Assembly: GCA_023667095.1 (NCBI GenBank)
Contig: JAMPAT010000004.1
Location: forward strand, 1 to 64,000
Direction of reading: 5' to 3'
DNA length: 64,000 nt
Source: Bacteroidales bacterium
GTDB lineage: Bacteria; Bacteroidota; Bacteroidia; Bacteroidales; UBA932
Below, piece by piece: positions 53,555 to 63,133 of the stretch. Every line of letters starts with the position of its first letter. The first letter of the stretch is position 1. The notes below the pieces were generated by a model, which was not told the DNA's origin, did not search any database, and was given only the letters and a program-made list of their open reading frames with translations. The position numbers and the translations under genes were made by a program.

Positions 53555-54154
53555 TTAAAGCAGTTCATCAGAAATATCCATCATTTTGAGCAGCTGTGCC
53601 TTTGCTCTCCTTATCCTGGTCTTTACAGTGTTTATCGGAATCTCCAGCTCATCAGCAATTTCCTTGTATCCGAAATTGTCTATGAGGTTCATCCGTGCGA
53701 TAATCCTGTATTCGTCCTTGAGCTTTTCTATATTTGTCAGCCATTTGTCATATTCCTGCTGTGTAATTATTTCGTCCTCAGGGTTATGCATGGTTGCCGG
53801 AATTTCGTTCATCTCAGCGATGGTTTCGCTTATCGATGTTGTAGGCAGGTTGTTCTTTTCCCTGTCCTTGCGGCTTATATGGTCGAAGGCCGTGTTCCTC
53901 GCTATCCTGTAAAGCCATGTGGAGAACTTATATTCCGGCTTATATGTCTTGATTTGGCTGAACGCCTTCTGAAAACTTTCAAGGCAGATATCCTCTATGT
54001 CTTCCTTCTGCGTGATATAATGCGCAATATGTGCCCTTACACCTGCGTTGTATCTGGTGTAAAGGACAATATATGCAGCCTGGTTCTGCCCGGAGGCAAG
54101 GGCGACAAGCTCAATGTCGCTGAGATTAGTGAGCTTCGAGCCAGTTCTTTCCAT
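53555..54154 (-). CDS. RNA polymerase sigma factor, ECF-type
   Basis: A 199-residue sigma-70 family protein. Region 2 is visible as ALASGQNQAAYIVLYTRYNAGVRAHI and KFSTWLYRIARNTAFDHIS; region 4 is RMNLIDNFGYKEIADELEIPINTVKTRIRRAKAQL. There is no partner anti-sigma gene next to it. Its start overlaps the end of polA by about 29 bp, so its translation may be coupled to polA. Probably a general stress or envelope-type ECF factor; the regulon is unknown. Confidence 0.92.
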   Translation of the reverse strand: MERTGSKLTNLSDIELVALASGQNQAAYIVLYTRYNAGVRAHIAHYITQKEDIEDICLESFQKAFSQIKTYKPEYKFSTWLYRIARNTAFDHISRKDREKNNLPTTSISETIAEMNEIPATMHNPEDEIITQQEYDKWLTNIEKLKDEYRIIARMNLIDNFGYKEIADELEIPINTVKTRIRRAKAQLLKMMDISDELL

Positions 54155-56777
54155 AATTGCATTCTACAGTCAGTGGCACTGACAGGGTTATTACATTCTC
54201 CATTTCGCTGACAACAATCTCCTTCAGTGTCTCAACTTCCGACGGGACAGTGTCAAAGACAAGCTCATCGTGCACCTGGAGCACCATACGGCTTTTCAGC
54301 CCGGCCCCGGCAATTCGTGTGTCAACTCTGGCCATGGCTTTCTTTATTATGTCTGCGGAAGTTCCCTGTATAGGGGCGTTTATTGCATTCCTCTCAGCAA
54401 GTGCCCTTACTGAGGCATTCCTGGAATTTATGTCAGGCAGATAGCGTCTCCTGCCGAACAGGGTCTCTGCATATCCGCATTCACGTACGGAAGCTATCGT
54501 GTTCTCTATATAGGATGATATTGACGGGAAATTGGCGAAATAGTCGTCTATAATTCTCTTCGCATCTGCCCTTGCAATCTTCAGCCTCTGGGAAAGCCCG
54601 AATGCCGAGATTCCGTACATTATCCCGAAGTTGGCTGTCTTGGCAATGCGCCTCTGGTCCGGAGTTACATCTTCCGGACTTATGCCGAATATCTTTGCCG
54701 CTGTTATTGAGTGTACATCCATGTTTTTCCGGAAGGCCTTTATCAGATGCCCGTCACCGCTCAGGTGTGCCATGATCCTCAACTCTATCTGTGAATAGTC
54801 TGCGGAAAGGATCAGTCCGTCGGCTGTACCGGGGATAAATGCCTTGCGTATCTCCTTTCCCCTTTCTGTCCGGATAGGGATGTTCTGCAGGTTTGGCTTT
54901 GAGGAACTTAGGCGTCCTGTCGAGGTGAGGGCCTGGTTGAATGTCGTGTGTATCTTTCCTGTCTGTGGGGAGACATAGTTGGGGAAAGGCTCTATGTATG
55001 TAGACAGCAGTTTCTTGACTCCACGGTATTCCAGGATTTCGTTTATGATAGGATGTTTATCAGAGAGTGACGCAAGTGTCTCTTCATCCGTGGAATAGCT
55101 GTAGCGTGCCCCTGTCTTTGCCTTGACTTTTGGATCCAGGGCAAGCTTTTCGAATATTATATGCCCTATCTGTTTTGTGGAAAGGACATTGAGATCTGGC
55201 TCCCCGGCCATGTCCCGGACTCGTTGCTGTATCTGTTCCAGTTCAGCATTGAGGCTTGAAGCATATTGTCTCAGCTGGTTCAGGTCCACCTTTATCCCGC
55301 TGCATTCCATCTTTGAAAGCACCCTTATGAGAGGTTCCTCCATCTCATCGTAGAGCCTTGACATGGACAGTGCGTCCATCTCTTCTGCAATCCTTTTGCA
55401 TAGCAGGCATGACACAACGGCCTCCCTTGTATGTGAGACCTTGCTGTATCCTGTTTCCGGCTCATCGAAAAGGGACAGGCTTACCGGCTCTGCAGTACTC
55501 TGCTCCATATCAATCTCAAGGTAGCTTTTGGCAAGAATGTCAATCCTGTGGCTCTTTTCAGGGTTGATGAGATAATGCATCAGCTCAATGTCGCATAATT
55601 TTCCTGCAAGGCATATTCCGTTGTTGCTGAGTATGTCGCATTGCCTCTTCAGGTCGTATCCTGTCTTTGTGATATTTCCGTTGCTGATTATGCTGATGAA
55701 ATCCTTGACTGACCCTTCTGCCGCAAAGTTGCCTTCGGGTGCGGCAATCCCGACAGTGACAGATGAAACCGGAGAAAATATGCTGTCTCCATCGCATGAC
55801 GTGACAATGGCGCAAATTCCCTCCCTGCCTGCAATCTTTACCGCCTCTGCAGCTGTTATCTCCTTAATTTCAAGAGTTTTGCATGTGCTTTCGGTGACAG
55901 GGGCACTGATGTGGCCGATATGTTTTTTCAGCGAGCCGAATTCATACCTGTCGAACAGTTCTGCTATCTGTGGCGCATATTCGAAGTCTATGGCCATTTC
56001 CGATGTGTCACTCTGGAGCGGGACATCAGTCCGGATTGTTACCAGGTCATGGCTCATCCCTATATGTTCCCTTGCTGCCTCAAATGCCGCCTTCTGCTTT
56101 GCCGTCAATTCGTCCAGATGCCTGTAGATATTCTCTACGGAGCCATATCTGGATATCAGCTTTCCAGCCCCGACTTCCCCGACGCCCTTTACCCCGGGTA
56201 CGTTGTCTGAAGTGTCGCCGCAGATTGTAAGCATCTCTATTACCTGCTCCGGCGAGCTGATTCCGTATTTCGAGCATATGTCTGCCGGCCCGAGTATCTC
56301 ATTGTCGCTTCCTGACTTGCCCGGCTTGTATTGCAGTACATGGTCTGAGACAAGCTGGCCGTAATCCTTGTCCGGAGTCACCATGTAGACAGTGAATCCC
56401 TCTTTCTCAGCTTGCTTTGCCACTGTGCCTATTACGTCATCGGCCTCATACCCTTTCATCATGAGCACAGGTATCCTCAATGCCTGGCATATTTCTGTCA
56501 GCGGTTCGAGCGCATCAATTACAAGCTGTGGAGTCTCTGACCTTGTGCCTTTGTAGTCCGGATACATCTCATGCCTGAATGTCCCGCCAGGAGGGTCGAA
56601 TGACACGGCAAGGTGCGTAGGCTGCTCCTTCTCTATAAGTTCAAGGAGATATTTCGTAAAACCAAACAGTATCGAGGTATCCTGCCCCTTTGAATTTATC
56701 ATCGGATGCCTTAAAAAGGCATAGTACATCTTGAATATAAGGGCGTGCCCGTCTATGAGGAAAAGTTTCTTATCCAT
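54126..56777 (-). CDS. polA: DNA polymerase I
   Basis: Gap-filling and Okazaki-processing polymerase, 883 residues. The N-terminal 5'-3' exonuclease (about 1-270) has LIDGHALIFKMYYA, GYEADDVIG and TPDKDYGQL. The polymerase domain has SADYSQIELR (motif A), RRIAKTANFGIMYG (motif B) and LQVHDELVFD (motif C). The middle domain has lost the usual DTE proofreading motif: ICAIVTSCDGDS stands where FDTET is expected, and the second and third acidic positions also look replaced. It therefore probably lacks 3'-5' exonuclease. Confidence 0.95.
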   Translation of the reverse strand: MDKKLFLIDGHALIFKMYYAFLRHPMINSKGQDTSILFGFTKYLLELIEKEQPTHLAVSFDPPGGTFRHEMYPDYKGTRSETPQLVIDALEPLTEICQALRIPVLMMKGYEADDVIGTVAKQAEKEGFTVYMVTPDKDYGQLVSDHVLQYKPGKSGSDNEILGPADICSKYGISSPEQVIEMLTICGDTSDNVPGVKGVGEVGAGKLISRYGSVENIYRHLDELTAKQKAAFEAAREHIGMSHDLVTIRTDVPLQSDTSEMAIDFEYAPQIAELFDRYEFGSLKKHIGHISAPVTESTCKTLEIKEITAAEAVKIAGREGICAIVTSCDGDSIFSPVSSVTVGIAAPEGNFAAEGSVKDFISIISNGNITKTGYDLKRQCDILSNNGICLAGKLCDIELMHYLINPEKSHRIDILAKSYLEIDMEQSTAEPVSLSLFDEPETGYSKVSHTREAVVSCLLCKRIAEEMDALSMSRLYDEMEEPLIRVLSKMECSGIKVDLNQLRQYASSLNAELEQIQQRVRDMAGEPDLNVLSTKQIGHIIFEKLALDPKVKAKTGARYSYSTDEETLASLSDKHPIINEILEYRGVKKLLSTYIEPFPNYVSPQTGKIHTTFNQALTSTGRLSSSKPNLQNIPIRTERGKEIRKAFIPGTADGLILSADYSQIELRIMAHLSGDGHLIKAFRKNMDVHSITAAKIFGISPEDVTPDQRRIAKTANFGIMYGISAFGLSQRLKIARADAKRIIDDYFANFPSISSYIENTIASVRECGYAETLFGRRRYLPDINSRNASVRALAERNAINAPIQGTSADIIKKAMARVDTRIAGAGLKSRMVLQVHDELVFDTVPSEVETLKEIVVSEMENVITLSVPLTVECNYGKNWLEAH

Positions 56778-56800
56778 GTTTCATGCAAAGCAAAATCTTC

Positions 56801-56838
56801 CAAAGATAGCATTTTTTCTTGAAAAATTTTTATCTTTG
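56801..56838. promoter_or_regulatory. Divergent -7 elements (polA and PepSY-like gene)
   Basis: Minus-strand TATCTTTG at 56801-56808 faces polA; plus-strand TATCTTTG at 56831-56838 faces the PepSY-like gene at 56914. The -33 boxes are poor. Confidence 0.45.
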
Positions 56839-56913
56839 ATGTCCTTTTTGGCAAATTATATGTATAAGGGTCAAAAAGACATTGCCGTTAAAGTTTTACA
56901 TTAAAAGATAGCT

Positions 56914-57351
56914 ATGAACAGGATTTTTACATTTGTTGTGCTTATGCTTGCATTTGCAGGTATCGCAAAGGCTGATGACAAGCCAATCTCATTTGAACAG
57001 CTTCCTCTGCAGGCAAGGAACTTCATCCAGGAGAATTTCCCTGATGAGACATTGATGTTTGCTGCCAAGGACATTGACTTCGCAGGTACATCCTATGATG
57101 TGCGTTTCAGTTCCGGTCTCAAGCTGGAGTTCAACTCCAAGGGGGAGTGGAAGGAGATAGAGTCAAAATATTCCGCTGTAGATGTCAAGTTCATCCCCGT
57201 ACAGATCAGGAAGTATGTGGATAGCCGCTGGACCGGGGTAAAGTACAGGAAAATAGAAAAGAAGAGGAATGGCGGCTATGAAGTGAAGCTTGCCAATGGC
57301 CTTGAGGTGGAGTTCGACAGGAACTTCAATGTGATAGACATAGATGACTGA
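56914..57351 (+). CDS. PepSY-like (DUF2874) periplasmic protein, paralog A
   Basis: A 145-residue exported protein (signal MNRIFTFVVLMLAFAGIAKA) with two PepSY-like repeats. The first contains LPLQARNFIQENFPDETL and VRFSSGLKLEFNSKGEWKEIE; the second contains FIPVQIRKYVDS and YEVKLANGLEVEFDRNFNVIDIDD. These proteins are common in Bacteroidota; their function is unknown, possibly inhibitor or binding. Its stop overlaps the rmuC start by one base. A close paralog lies at 58772. Confidence 0.85.
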   Translation: MNRIFTFVVLMLAFAGIAKADDKPISFEQLPLQARNFIQENFPDETLMFAAKDIDFAGTSYDVRFSSGLKLEFNSKGEWKEIESKYSAVDVKFIPVQIRKYVDSRWTGVKYRKIEKKRNGGYEVKLANGLEVEFDRNFNVIDIDD

Positions 57352-58733
57352 TGCCTATAGGGATGACAGAGATGTTTCTGATTTTTTTAGCCGTGGCTGC
57401 CATCGTTGCCGCGGCTGTTGTTTTTGTGCTGTACAGTGGCTGCCGGAAGCGTCTGGAGGATCTCTCCTCCTCCCTTGATGACTCAGCTGCGGAGAATGCG
57501 TCCAGGATGGAGAGGATTCTTTCGCTCGAAAAGGAGAATTCATCCCTCAGGGCCAGGATAGCCGGCCAGGATGATATGGCGGCACGGATGCAGCAGCTCC
57601 ATGACAGGACTGTCGAGAATATAAAGGAGCAGCATCTCAGGGACATGGAGCTGATGAGGGACCAGTTCAAGGCCACGGCAGCGGAGATTGCCGCAAAGAA
57701 TACTCATGAGTTCAAGGAGCAGAGTGCCGGACGTCTGTCTGACATACTGAATCCGATAAAGGAGAAGTTCACTGAGTTTTCCAGGAGTGTAGATGATTCA
57801 AGGACAGCTTCTGTGGCGATGAAGACGTCATTGGAGGAGCAGATAAGGAATCTGATGGACCAGTCCGGAAAGGTCGGAGAAGAGGCACGTAACCTGGCGA
57901 ACGCCCTGACAAGCCGTTCCAAGGTGCAGGGAGATTTCGGTGAGCTTATACTGAAGGATATACTTGTCAATGCCGGCCTTATGGAAGGTGTGCATTTCAT
58001 CTGCCAGGGTGTAATCACAGACACTGACGGGCATGAGGTGAAAAGCATTGACGGCAGGACTCTTATCCCCGATGTCCTTGTGTTCTATCCAGATGACACA
58101 ATGGTTGTTGTGGACTCAAAGGTGAGCCTTACCGGCTATGCCTCATATATGTCAGCCAATGATGATGCACAGAGGGAACTGTTTGCCCGCCAGCATATTG
58201 AGAGCATAAGGAAGCATGTCAATGAACTTGCAGACAAGAATTACGCATCGTATGTCCCTGATGACAAGAAAAAGGTAGACTACAATATCATGTTCATCCC
58301 TAATGAGGGTGCATTCCAGATGATGCTGGAGCGTGCTCCGAGGATGTGGCAGGAGGCAAAGGACCGCAATGTACTTGTTGTAAGCCAGATGACACTGGTA
58401 ATAGTCCTTAATATGATCCAGATGGTCTGGAAACAGGCGGAGCGGGAACGGAATATAGAGGAGATACACCGTACAGCTTCGGAACTCATGACCCAGCTGC
58501 AGTCTTGGCTGGCAAGCTATGCCGCTATCGGGGAGCAGATTGAAAAAGTGGCAAAAAGCTATTCAGAATCACGGAGAAAGCTTGTGGATTCCAATCAGTC
58601 CGTAATCCAGAAGATACGCAAGCTGGAGAGGCAGGGGCTTGCCCCGAAGAAGACAGCCGTAAAGTCATCCTCCCGTAAATCAGGGGCAGAATCTGTAATT
58701 CCTCCATCCCTTTCTGGTGAAGATGTACAATAA
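57351..58733 (+). CDS. rmuC: DNA recombination protein RmuC
   Basis: A 460-residue protein with an N-terminal membrane segment (about 5-26), a long coiled coil (about 30-165) and the RmuC nuclease-like domain (about 180-400) containing VQGDFGELILKDILVNAGL and DVLVFYPDDTMVVVDSKVSL, a PD-(D/E)XK-type core. It limits DNA inversions at short inverted repeats in E. coli. It is encoded between two PepSY-like genes and overlaps the first by one base. Confidence 0.93.
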   Translation: MPIGMTEMFLIFLAVAAIVAAAVVFVLYSGCRKRLEDLSSSLDDSAAENASRMERILSLEKENSSLRARIAGQDDMAARMQQLHDRTVENIKEQHLRDMELMRDQFKATAAEIAAKNTHEFKEQSAGRLSDILNPIKEKFTEFSRSVDDSRTASVAMKTSLEEQIRNLMDQSGKVGEEARNLANALTSRSKVQGDFGELILKDILVNAGLMEGVHFICQGVITDTDGHEVKSIDGRTLIPDVLVFYPDDTMVVVDSKVSLTGYASYMSANDDAQRELFARQHIESIRKHVNELADKNYASYVPDDKKKVDYNIMFIPNEGAFQMMLERAPRMWQEAKDRNVLVVSQMTLVIVLNMIQMVWKQAERERNIEEIHRTASELMTQLQSWLASYAAIGEQIEKVAKSYSESRRKLVDSNQSVIQKIRKLERQGLAPKKTAVKSSSRKSGAESVIPPSLSGEDVQ

Positions 58734-58737
58734 TGAC

Positions 58738-58745
58738 TATATTTG
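58738..58745 (+). promoter_or_regulatory. Candidate -7 element for PepSY-like paralog B
   Basis: TATATTTG, 26 bp before the ATG at 58772. Confidence 0.4.
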
Positions 58746-58771
58746 CGCCTTGTAATCAACTAAATTGACAT

Positions 58772-59191
58772 ATGAAACGTTTTCTATTGGTTTTTGCTGC
58801 AATGTTTGCATTTGCAGCCGCATCGAGGGCTGCAAAGCCTCTTAATTTTGAGAAATTGCCTATCCAGGCCCAGGAATATGTAAAGGCTAACGTTCCTGAC
58901 CTTTCAATTTCGCTTATCAAGAAAGACGGAAGTGAGTACGATGTCGTGTTTGCAAACGGAATGAAAATCTCCTTTGACAAGAAGGGGAGCTGGAGGGAAA
59001 TCAAATGCAAGAAGTACCATGTCGATGAAAGGCTGGTTCCTGCTCTGATACGTGAAAAGGTCAATGAACTGTATCCGGGCTCGTTCTATGAGAAGATTGA
59101 AAAGGACGGAAAGAACTATGAGGTCGAGCTTCTGAGTGGAATAGAGCTTACTTTCAATGCAAAATATAAGCTTACACATATAGATGACTAA
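58772..59191 (+). CDS. PepSY-like (DUF2874) periplasmic protein, paralog B
   Basis: A 139-residue exported protein (signal MKRFLLVFAAMFAFAAASRA) with the same two-repeat PepSY-like build as the protein at 56914, for example LPIQAQEYVKANVPDLSI, VFANGMKISFDKKGSWREIK and YEVELLSGIELTFNAKYKLTHIDD. Both end in an IDD tail. The next gene starts 8 bp before its stop. Confidence 0.85.
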   Translation: MKRFLLVFAAMFAFAAASRAAKPLNFEKLPIQAQEYVKANVPDLSISLIKKDGSEYDVVFANGMKISFDKKGSWREIKCKKYHVDERLVPALIREKVNELYPGSFYEKIEKDGKNYEVELLSGIELTFNAKYKLTHIDD

Positions 59192-60071
59192 AATCTTTAC
59201 CGGAAGGCGGCTGTTTTCAGTTATACTGTCTACAGCCGCCTTTGTCATGCCGGCCCTTGCCCGGCATGACAGTCAAAATACTGTTTTCACGGAGAGGGAC
59301 TCGGCCGCATTTGTCAATGCCGCATGGAACTGGAATACAGCAGTCAATGGTGCGGAATATGCAACAGTGCAGATAGAAATGTTCAACTCGGTGCAGACTG
59401 TCTCTGTAGTGCGTTATCCGCTCCGGCGTTTCAGGACGGGTGTGATTCATTGCCCCGGTGAGGACAGGGGGACAGTGAGCGAGATTGGAATGGAGGGACA
59501 TGCCGGCTTTGCCATAAACGGAGGGTACTTCAATATGGGTACCCTGTATCCTGTGACATATCTGAGAGTAAAGGGACATGAAAAGGGATATGTGGATAAG
59601 GATGAGATAACATACAGGTCAAACGGTGCAGTCGCATTCAGCAGGAGAGGTATACAGATATATGTGTGTGACACTTCAGGATATGGACATATACCGTCAC
59701 GCTGCCTGGATGTGCTTGCGGCAGGGCCAGTGCTTGTATATGATGGCAATATTGTGGATTATACGGATGACAGCAGCTTCTATTCTTCAAGGCATCCACG
59801 TAGCTTTATAGGGTATACCTCTGATGGAATGGTGTATATGGTTGTAATCGACGGGCGTTTCAACGGACTTGCAGACGGGGCTACCATAGCAGAAGCTGCA
59901 TTTATAGCAAGGATGCTCGGCCTGGATGCCGCCTTGAATCTAGACGGTGGAGGCTCTTCTTCGCTCTGGATTTCAGGGAAAGGGGTGCTCAGTCACCCGA
60001 CGGACAACCGGAAATTTGACCATGAAGGGGAGAGGGAAGTGCCGAACTGCATAATAGCCACAGCACGGTAG
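59184..60071 (+). CDS. Phosphodiester glycosidase (NAGPA/DUF2233) family protein
   Basis: An exported 295-residue protein (signal ending MPALA near residue 26) with the phosphodiester glycosidase domain: GFAINGGYFN, LAAGPVLVYDG, HPRSFIGYT and AALNLDGGGSSSLW. In animals the family removes GlcNAc from phosphodiesters, and bacterial members are thought to trim exopolysaccharide or wall glycans. It overlaps the PepSY-like gene by 8 bp, so the two are likely coupled. The substrate is unknown. Confidence 0.9.
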   Translation: MTKIFTGRRLFSVILSTAAFVMPALARHDSQNTVFTERDSAAFVNAAWNWNTAVNGAEYATVQIEMFNSVQTVSVVRYPLRRFRTGVIHCPGEDRGTVSEIGMEGHAGFAINGGYFNMGTLYPVTYLRVKGHEKGYVDKDEITYRSNGAVAFSRRGIQIYVCDTSGYGHIPSRCLDVLAAGPVLVYDGNIVDYTDDSSFYSSRHPRSFIGYTSDGMVYMVVIDGRFNGLADGATIAEAAFIARMLGLDAALNLDGGGSSSLWISGKGVLSHPTDNRKFDHEGEREVPNCIIATAR

Positions 60072-61277
60072 CTACCTGTATCTCAATACCGGCAGCAATG
60101 CAATGATATATCCTATGGCAGCCACACCTGCTGCCGTCATTGCTATATCTGTCCATGACAGGATAATTGGGTATGCCTGGATTATGAAATTTCCCGGCAT
60201 TGCTATGAATCCGAATTTCTGCTGCAGAAGTGCGAATCCTATTCCAGTTACAAGCCCTGCAGCAAGGCCTGTCAATGATATCATCCAGCCTTCAATGATA
60301 AATATCCTGCGTATAAGGGAATCTGTTGCGCCCATGCTCCTGAATGTCCCTATGTCATCCTTTTTCTCGATTATCAGCATGGTCAGCGAACCGAAGACAT
60401 TGAAGGCTATGATGATGATTACGAATATGAGTATAAGGTATATGGATGCCTTTTCATATTTCATCATCCTGTAGAGTGACTCATTCTGCTGAAAACGGTT
60501 GCTCACCCTGAAGCCAGGCCCAAGCATGCGTTCCAGTTCATTCTGTATTTCCTGTATTTCCTTTGGTGCCGTACCATCCTGCATCCTGATTTCAACGGCA
60601 GATACCTCGTCTTCATATTCAAGCAGTTCCCTCATTGTTTCTATAGGAAGTATAAGGTACTCGTTGTCAATGTCATTGTTTATTGCAAATATTCCGGATG
60701 GATAGACATTCACTGTCTCTATGGAGGCAGCGGGATTTGACAATGAAATGCTTCTTGTCCTTGCCGGGAAATATATTTCAACAGGGGTTACGAACCGTGG
60801 GCTGATCCCCATCTTCCCGGCCAGCCCTGCCCCGACACAGGCCAACGGAACATCTCCGCGGTGCAGGATGAAATGCCCGTCCCTCAGATGCTCCTTCAGG
60901 GGAGATTCTTCCTCATATATGGAATCCACTCCCTTTGCCTTTGCAATGCTCTGCCTGTTACCATAGCTGATGAATACATTCTCCTGGAGCACGGTGCATA
61001 TAGTCTTTACTTCAGGACGCCCGTACAGCCAGCTGTATGCCTCTCCTTCAGGGACGAACACCTTTCCCCCGGCAGGGGTAACCAGAAGTTCCGGTTCGAT
61101 GTTGCTGAGCATTGACTTGACCAGTGAGTCAAACCCGTTGTATATTGAAAGGATGATTACAAGTGCAGCAGTGCCTATGGCCATCCCGATTGCACTTATC
61201 GCCGATATTATGTTGATCACATTATGTGACTTTTTTGCGAAAAGGTATCTCCTGGCTATGAAAAAAGGCAGATTCAT
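60072..61277 (-). CDS. FtsX/LolC-type ABC permease
   Basis: Inner membrane protein with one N-terminal membrane helix, a large periplasmic MacB-like domain (about 50-255) and three C-terminal helices (about 270-395), the standard FtsX family layout. The start at 61277 (MNLPFFIARRYLFAKKSHNVINIISAIS) matches the LolC/E pattern; an upstream alternative at 61343 adds 22 residues that fit poorly. It may form part of a lipoprotein release system or another exporter, but no ATPase gene is adjacent. It follows rbfA by 71 bp. Confidence 0.88.
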   Translation of the reverse strand: MNLPFFIARRYLFAKKSHNVINIISAISAIGMAIGTAALVIILSIYNGFDSLVKSMLSNIEPELLVTPAGGKVFVPEGEAYSWLYGRPEVKTICTVLQENVFISYGNRQSIAKAKGVDSIYEEESPLKEHLRDGHFILHRGDVPLACVGAGLAGKMGISPRFVTPVEIYFPARTRSISLSNPAASIETVNVYPSGIFAINNDIDNEYLILPIETMRELLEYEDEVSAVEIRMQDGTAPKEIQEIQNELERMLGPGFRVSNRFQQNESLYRMMKYEKASIYLILIFVIIIIAFNVFGSLTMLIIEKKDDIGTFRSMGATDSLIRRIFIIEGWMISLTGLAAGLVTGIGFALLQQKFGFIAMPGNFIIQAYPIILSWTDIAMTAAGVAAIGYIIALLPVLRYR

Positions 61278-61348
61278 GACTTGCACACCATTCTTGTAAT
61301 ATATACTGTGTTGATACGGTTCCCTGGCCATTACGGGGCACAAAGGAG

Positions 61349-61696
61349 CTATTTTTTCAATAGCTCCTCGATATGCTCTACATAGTCAAGTGAACTGTCC
61401 AGATAGAAGATCAGCTCCGGGACAATCCTCAGCTGCTTTGCTACCCTTGAGCCAAGTTCGCCTCTGATTGACCTTATATTCGCGTTGAGGATCTCCATTA
61501 CGGATGCCGCCTTGTCTGACGGGAATATGCTGACGTAGACCTTGGCTACGGAAAGGTCAGGGCTGACCTTTACACCGCTGACAGTGACAAGTGCTCCTCC
61601 GAAGATGGCCATGCCCTTGCTGCGTATGATTTCAGCCATGTCCTTCTGCAGCTCCTTGGCAACCTTCAGCTGCCTTGTGCTTTCTGTGCTTTCCAT
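61349..61696 (-). CDS. rbfA: Ribosome-binding factor A
   Basis: Small 30S maturation factor of 115 residues with a type-II KH fold. The pattern RQLKVAKELQKDMAEII, VTVSGVKVSPDLSVAKVYVSIFP and LRIVPELIFYLDSSLDYVEHIEELLKK is diagnostic. It begins at the tyrS stop codon (one-base overlap), so the two are cotranscribed. Confidence 0.95.
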   Translation of the reverse strand: MESTESTRQLKVAKELQKDMAEIIRSKGMAIFGGALVTVSGVKVSPDLSVAKVYVSIFPSDKAASVMEILNANIRSIRGELGSRVAKQLRIVPELIFYLDSSLDYVEHIEELLKK

Positions 61697-62985
61697 TATT
61701 TCACTGTAATAAGGTAATAATTCTTCTTGCCACGCTGTGCAAGGATATATTTGCCGTCAATGAAAGACTCGCTGCCTACAGATGCATTGACATCGGATAC
61801 CTTGTCCTTGTTGATGCTTACACCGCCTCCCTGGAGCATCTTGCGGCATTCTCCCTTTGACGGGAATACCTGCGTCTCGACAGAAAGCAGGTCAATGATG
61901 CCCATCGGGAACCTGTCTGCAGAGACCTCAAACGTAGGCACACCGTCAAATACCTGGAGGAAAGTCTTCTCGTCAAGTGATTTCAGGGCCTCGGAAGTTG
62001 CGTTGCCGAACAGCATGCCGGATGCGGCGACTGCCTTTTCGTATTCCTCCCCGCCATGTACCATTGTGGTAATTTCCTTTGCAAGGAGCTTCTGGAGGAC
62101 ACGCAGGTGAGGCGCCTGGGCATGCTCTGCTATGGCAGCCTCAATCTCTTCCTTGCCGAGCATTGTGAATATCCTGATATATTTGGCGGCATCATCATCG
62201 GAAACATTGAGCCAGAACTGGTAGAACTGGTATGGTGAAGTCCTTTCAGGGTCAAGCCAGATGTTGCCTTTCTCTGTCTTCCCGAATTTTCCGCCGTCTG
62301 ACTTGGTGATGAGGGGACAGGTGAGTGCAAATGCCTCCTTGCCGAGAATCCTGCGGATAAGCTCCGAGCCTGTGGTGATGTTGCCCCACTGGTCCGCACC
62401 TCCCATCTGGAGCGTGCATCCCTTGTGCTCATATAGATAAAGGAAGTCATATCCCTGGAGAAGCTGGTAAGTGAATTCTGTGAATGACATTCCCTCTCGG
62501 GACTCGCTTGAGAGCCTTTTCTTTACTGAATCCTTCGCCATCATGTAGTTGACGGTGATGTGTTTTCCGATGTCACGTGTGAAGTCAAGGAATGTGTAGT
62601 TCTTCATCCAGTCATAGTTGTTGACAAGCTCTGCCCTGTTGGGGGCATCAGACTCGAAGTCAAGGAATCTGGAAAGCTGCGCCTTGATGCAGGCCACATT
62701 GTGTGCAAGCGTCTCCTCATCAAGGAGATTCCTCTCCTGTGACTTCATGGAAGGGTCGCCTATCATTCCTGTTGCGCCTCCTACAAGGGCGAAAGGCTTG
62801 TGCCCGCAGTTCTGGAAATGCTTGAGAATCATCACACTTACAAGATGACCGATATGCAGTGAGTCTGCTGTCGGGTCTATGCCGACGTATGCTCCTGTAG
62901 GGCCTTCCATAAGTTTCTCCTCTGTGCCAGGCATGATCTCCTGTATCATGCCTCTCCACTTGAGTTCCTCTACAAAATTCTTCAT
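61696..62985 (-). CDS. tyrS: Tyrosyl-tRNA synthetase
   Basis: Class I synthetase, 429 residues. HIGH motif in [13 protein letters not shown], tyrosine-binding [25 protein letters not shown], and a KMSKS variant KFGKTEKG. The C-terminal S4-like domain appears as [13 protein letters not shown]. It faces away from tpiA; a minus-strand TACCTTTG box at 63035-63042 is a candidate -7. Confidence 0.96.
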   Translation of the reverse strand: MKNFVEELKWRGMIQEIMPGTEEKLMEGPTGAYVGIDPTADSLHIGHLVSVMILKHFQNCGHKPFALVGGATGMIGDPSMKSQERNLLDEETLAHNVACIKAQLSRFLDFESDAPNRAELVNNYDWMKNYTFLDFTRDIGKHITVNYMMAKDSVKKRLSSESREGMSFTEFTYQLLQGYDFLYLYEHKGCTLQMGGADQWGNITTGSELIRRILGKEAFALTCPLITKSDGGKFGKTEKGNIWLDPERTSPYQFYQFWLNVSDDDAAKYIRIFTMLGKEEIEAAIAEHAQAPHLRVLQKLLAKEITTMVHGGEEYEKAVAASGMLFGNATSEALKSLDEKTFLQVFDGVPTFEVSADRFPMGIIDLLSVETQVFPSKGECRKMLQGGGVSINKDKVSDVNASVGSESFIDGKYILAQRGKKNYYLITVK

Positions 62986-63034
62986 AATTATAATGTTTTT
63001 ATATTATTCTAAACCGTTATCGTCAGAAAACTGA

Positions 63035-63064
63035 CAAAGGTAATCATATTTTTTCTTAAATTTG
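63035..63064. promoter_or_regulatory. Divergent -7 elements (tyrS and tpiA)
   Basis: Minus-strand TACCTTTG at 63035-63042 and plus-strand TAAATTTG at 63057-63064. The -33 boxes are not clear. Confidence 0.45.
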
Positions 63065-63133
63065 CGCGCCAAAAGGAATGAAAGTCAAGTTTTGTATCCT
63101 GAAAGTTTAAGAATAAATATAAATCCAAAGATT

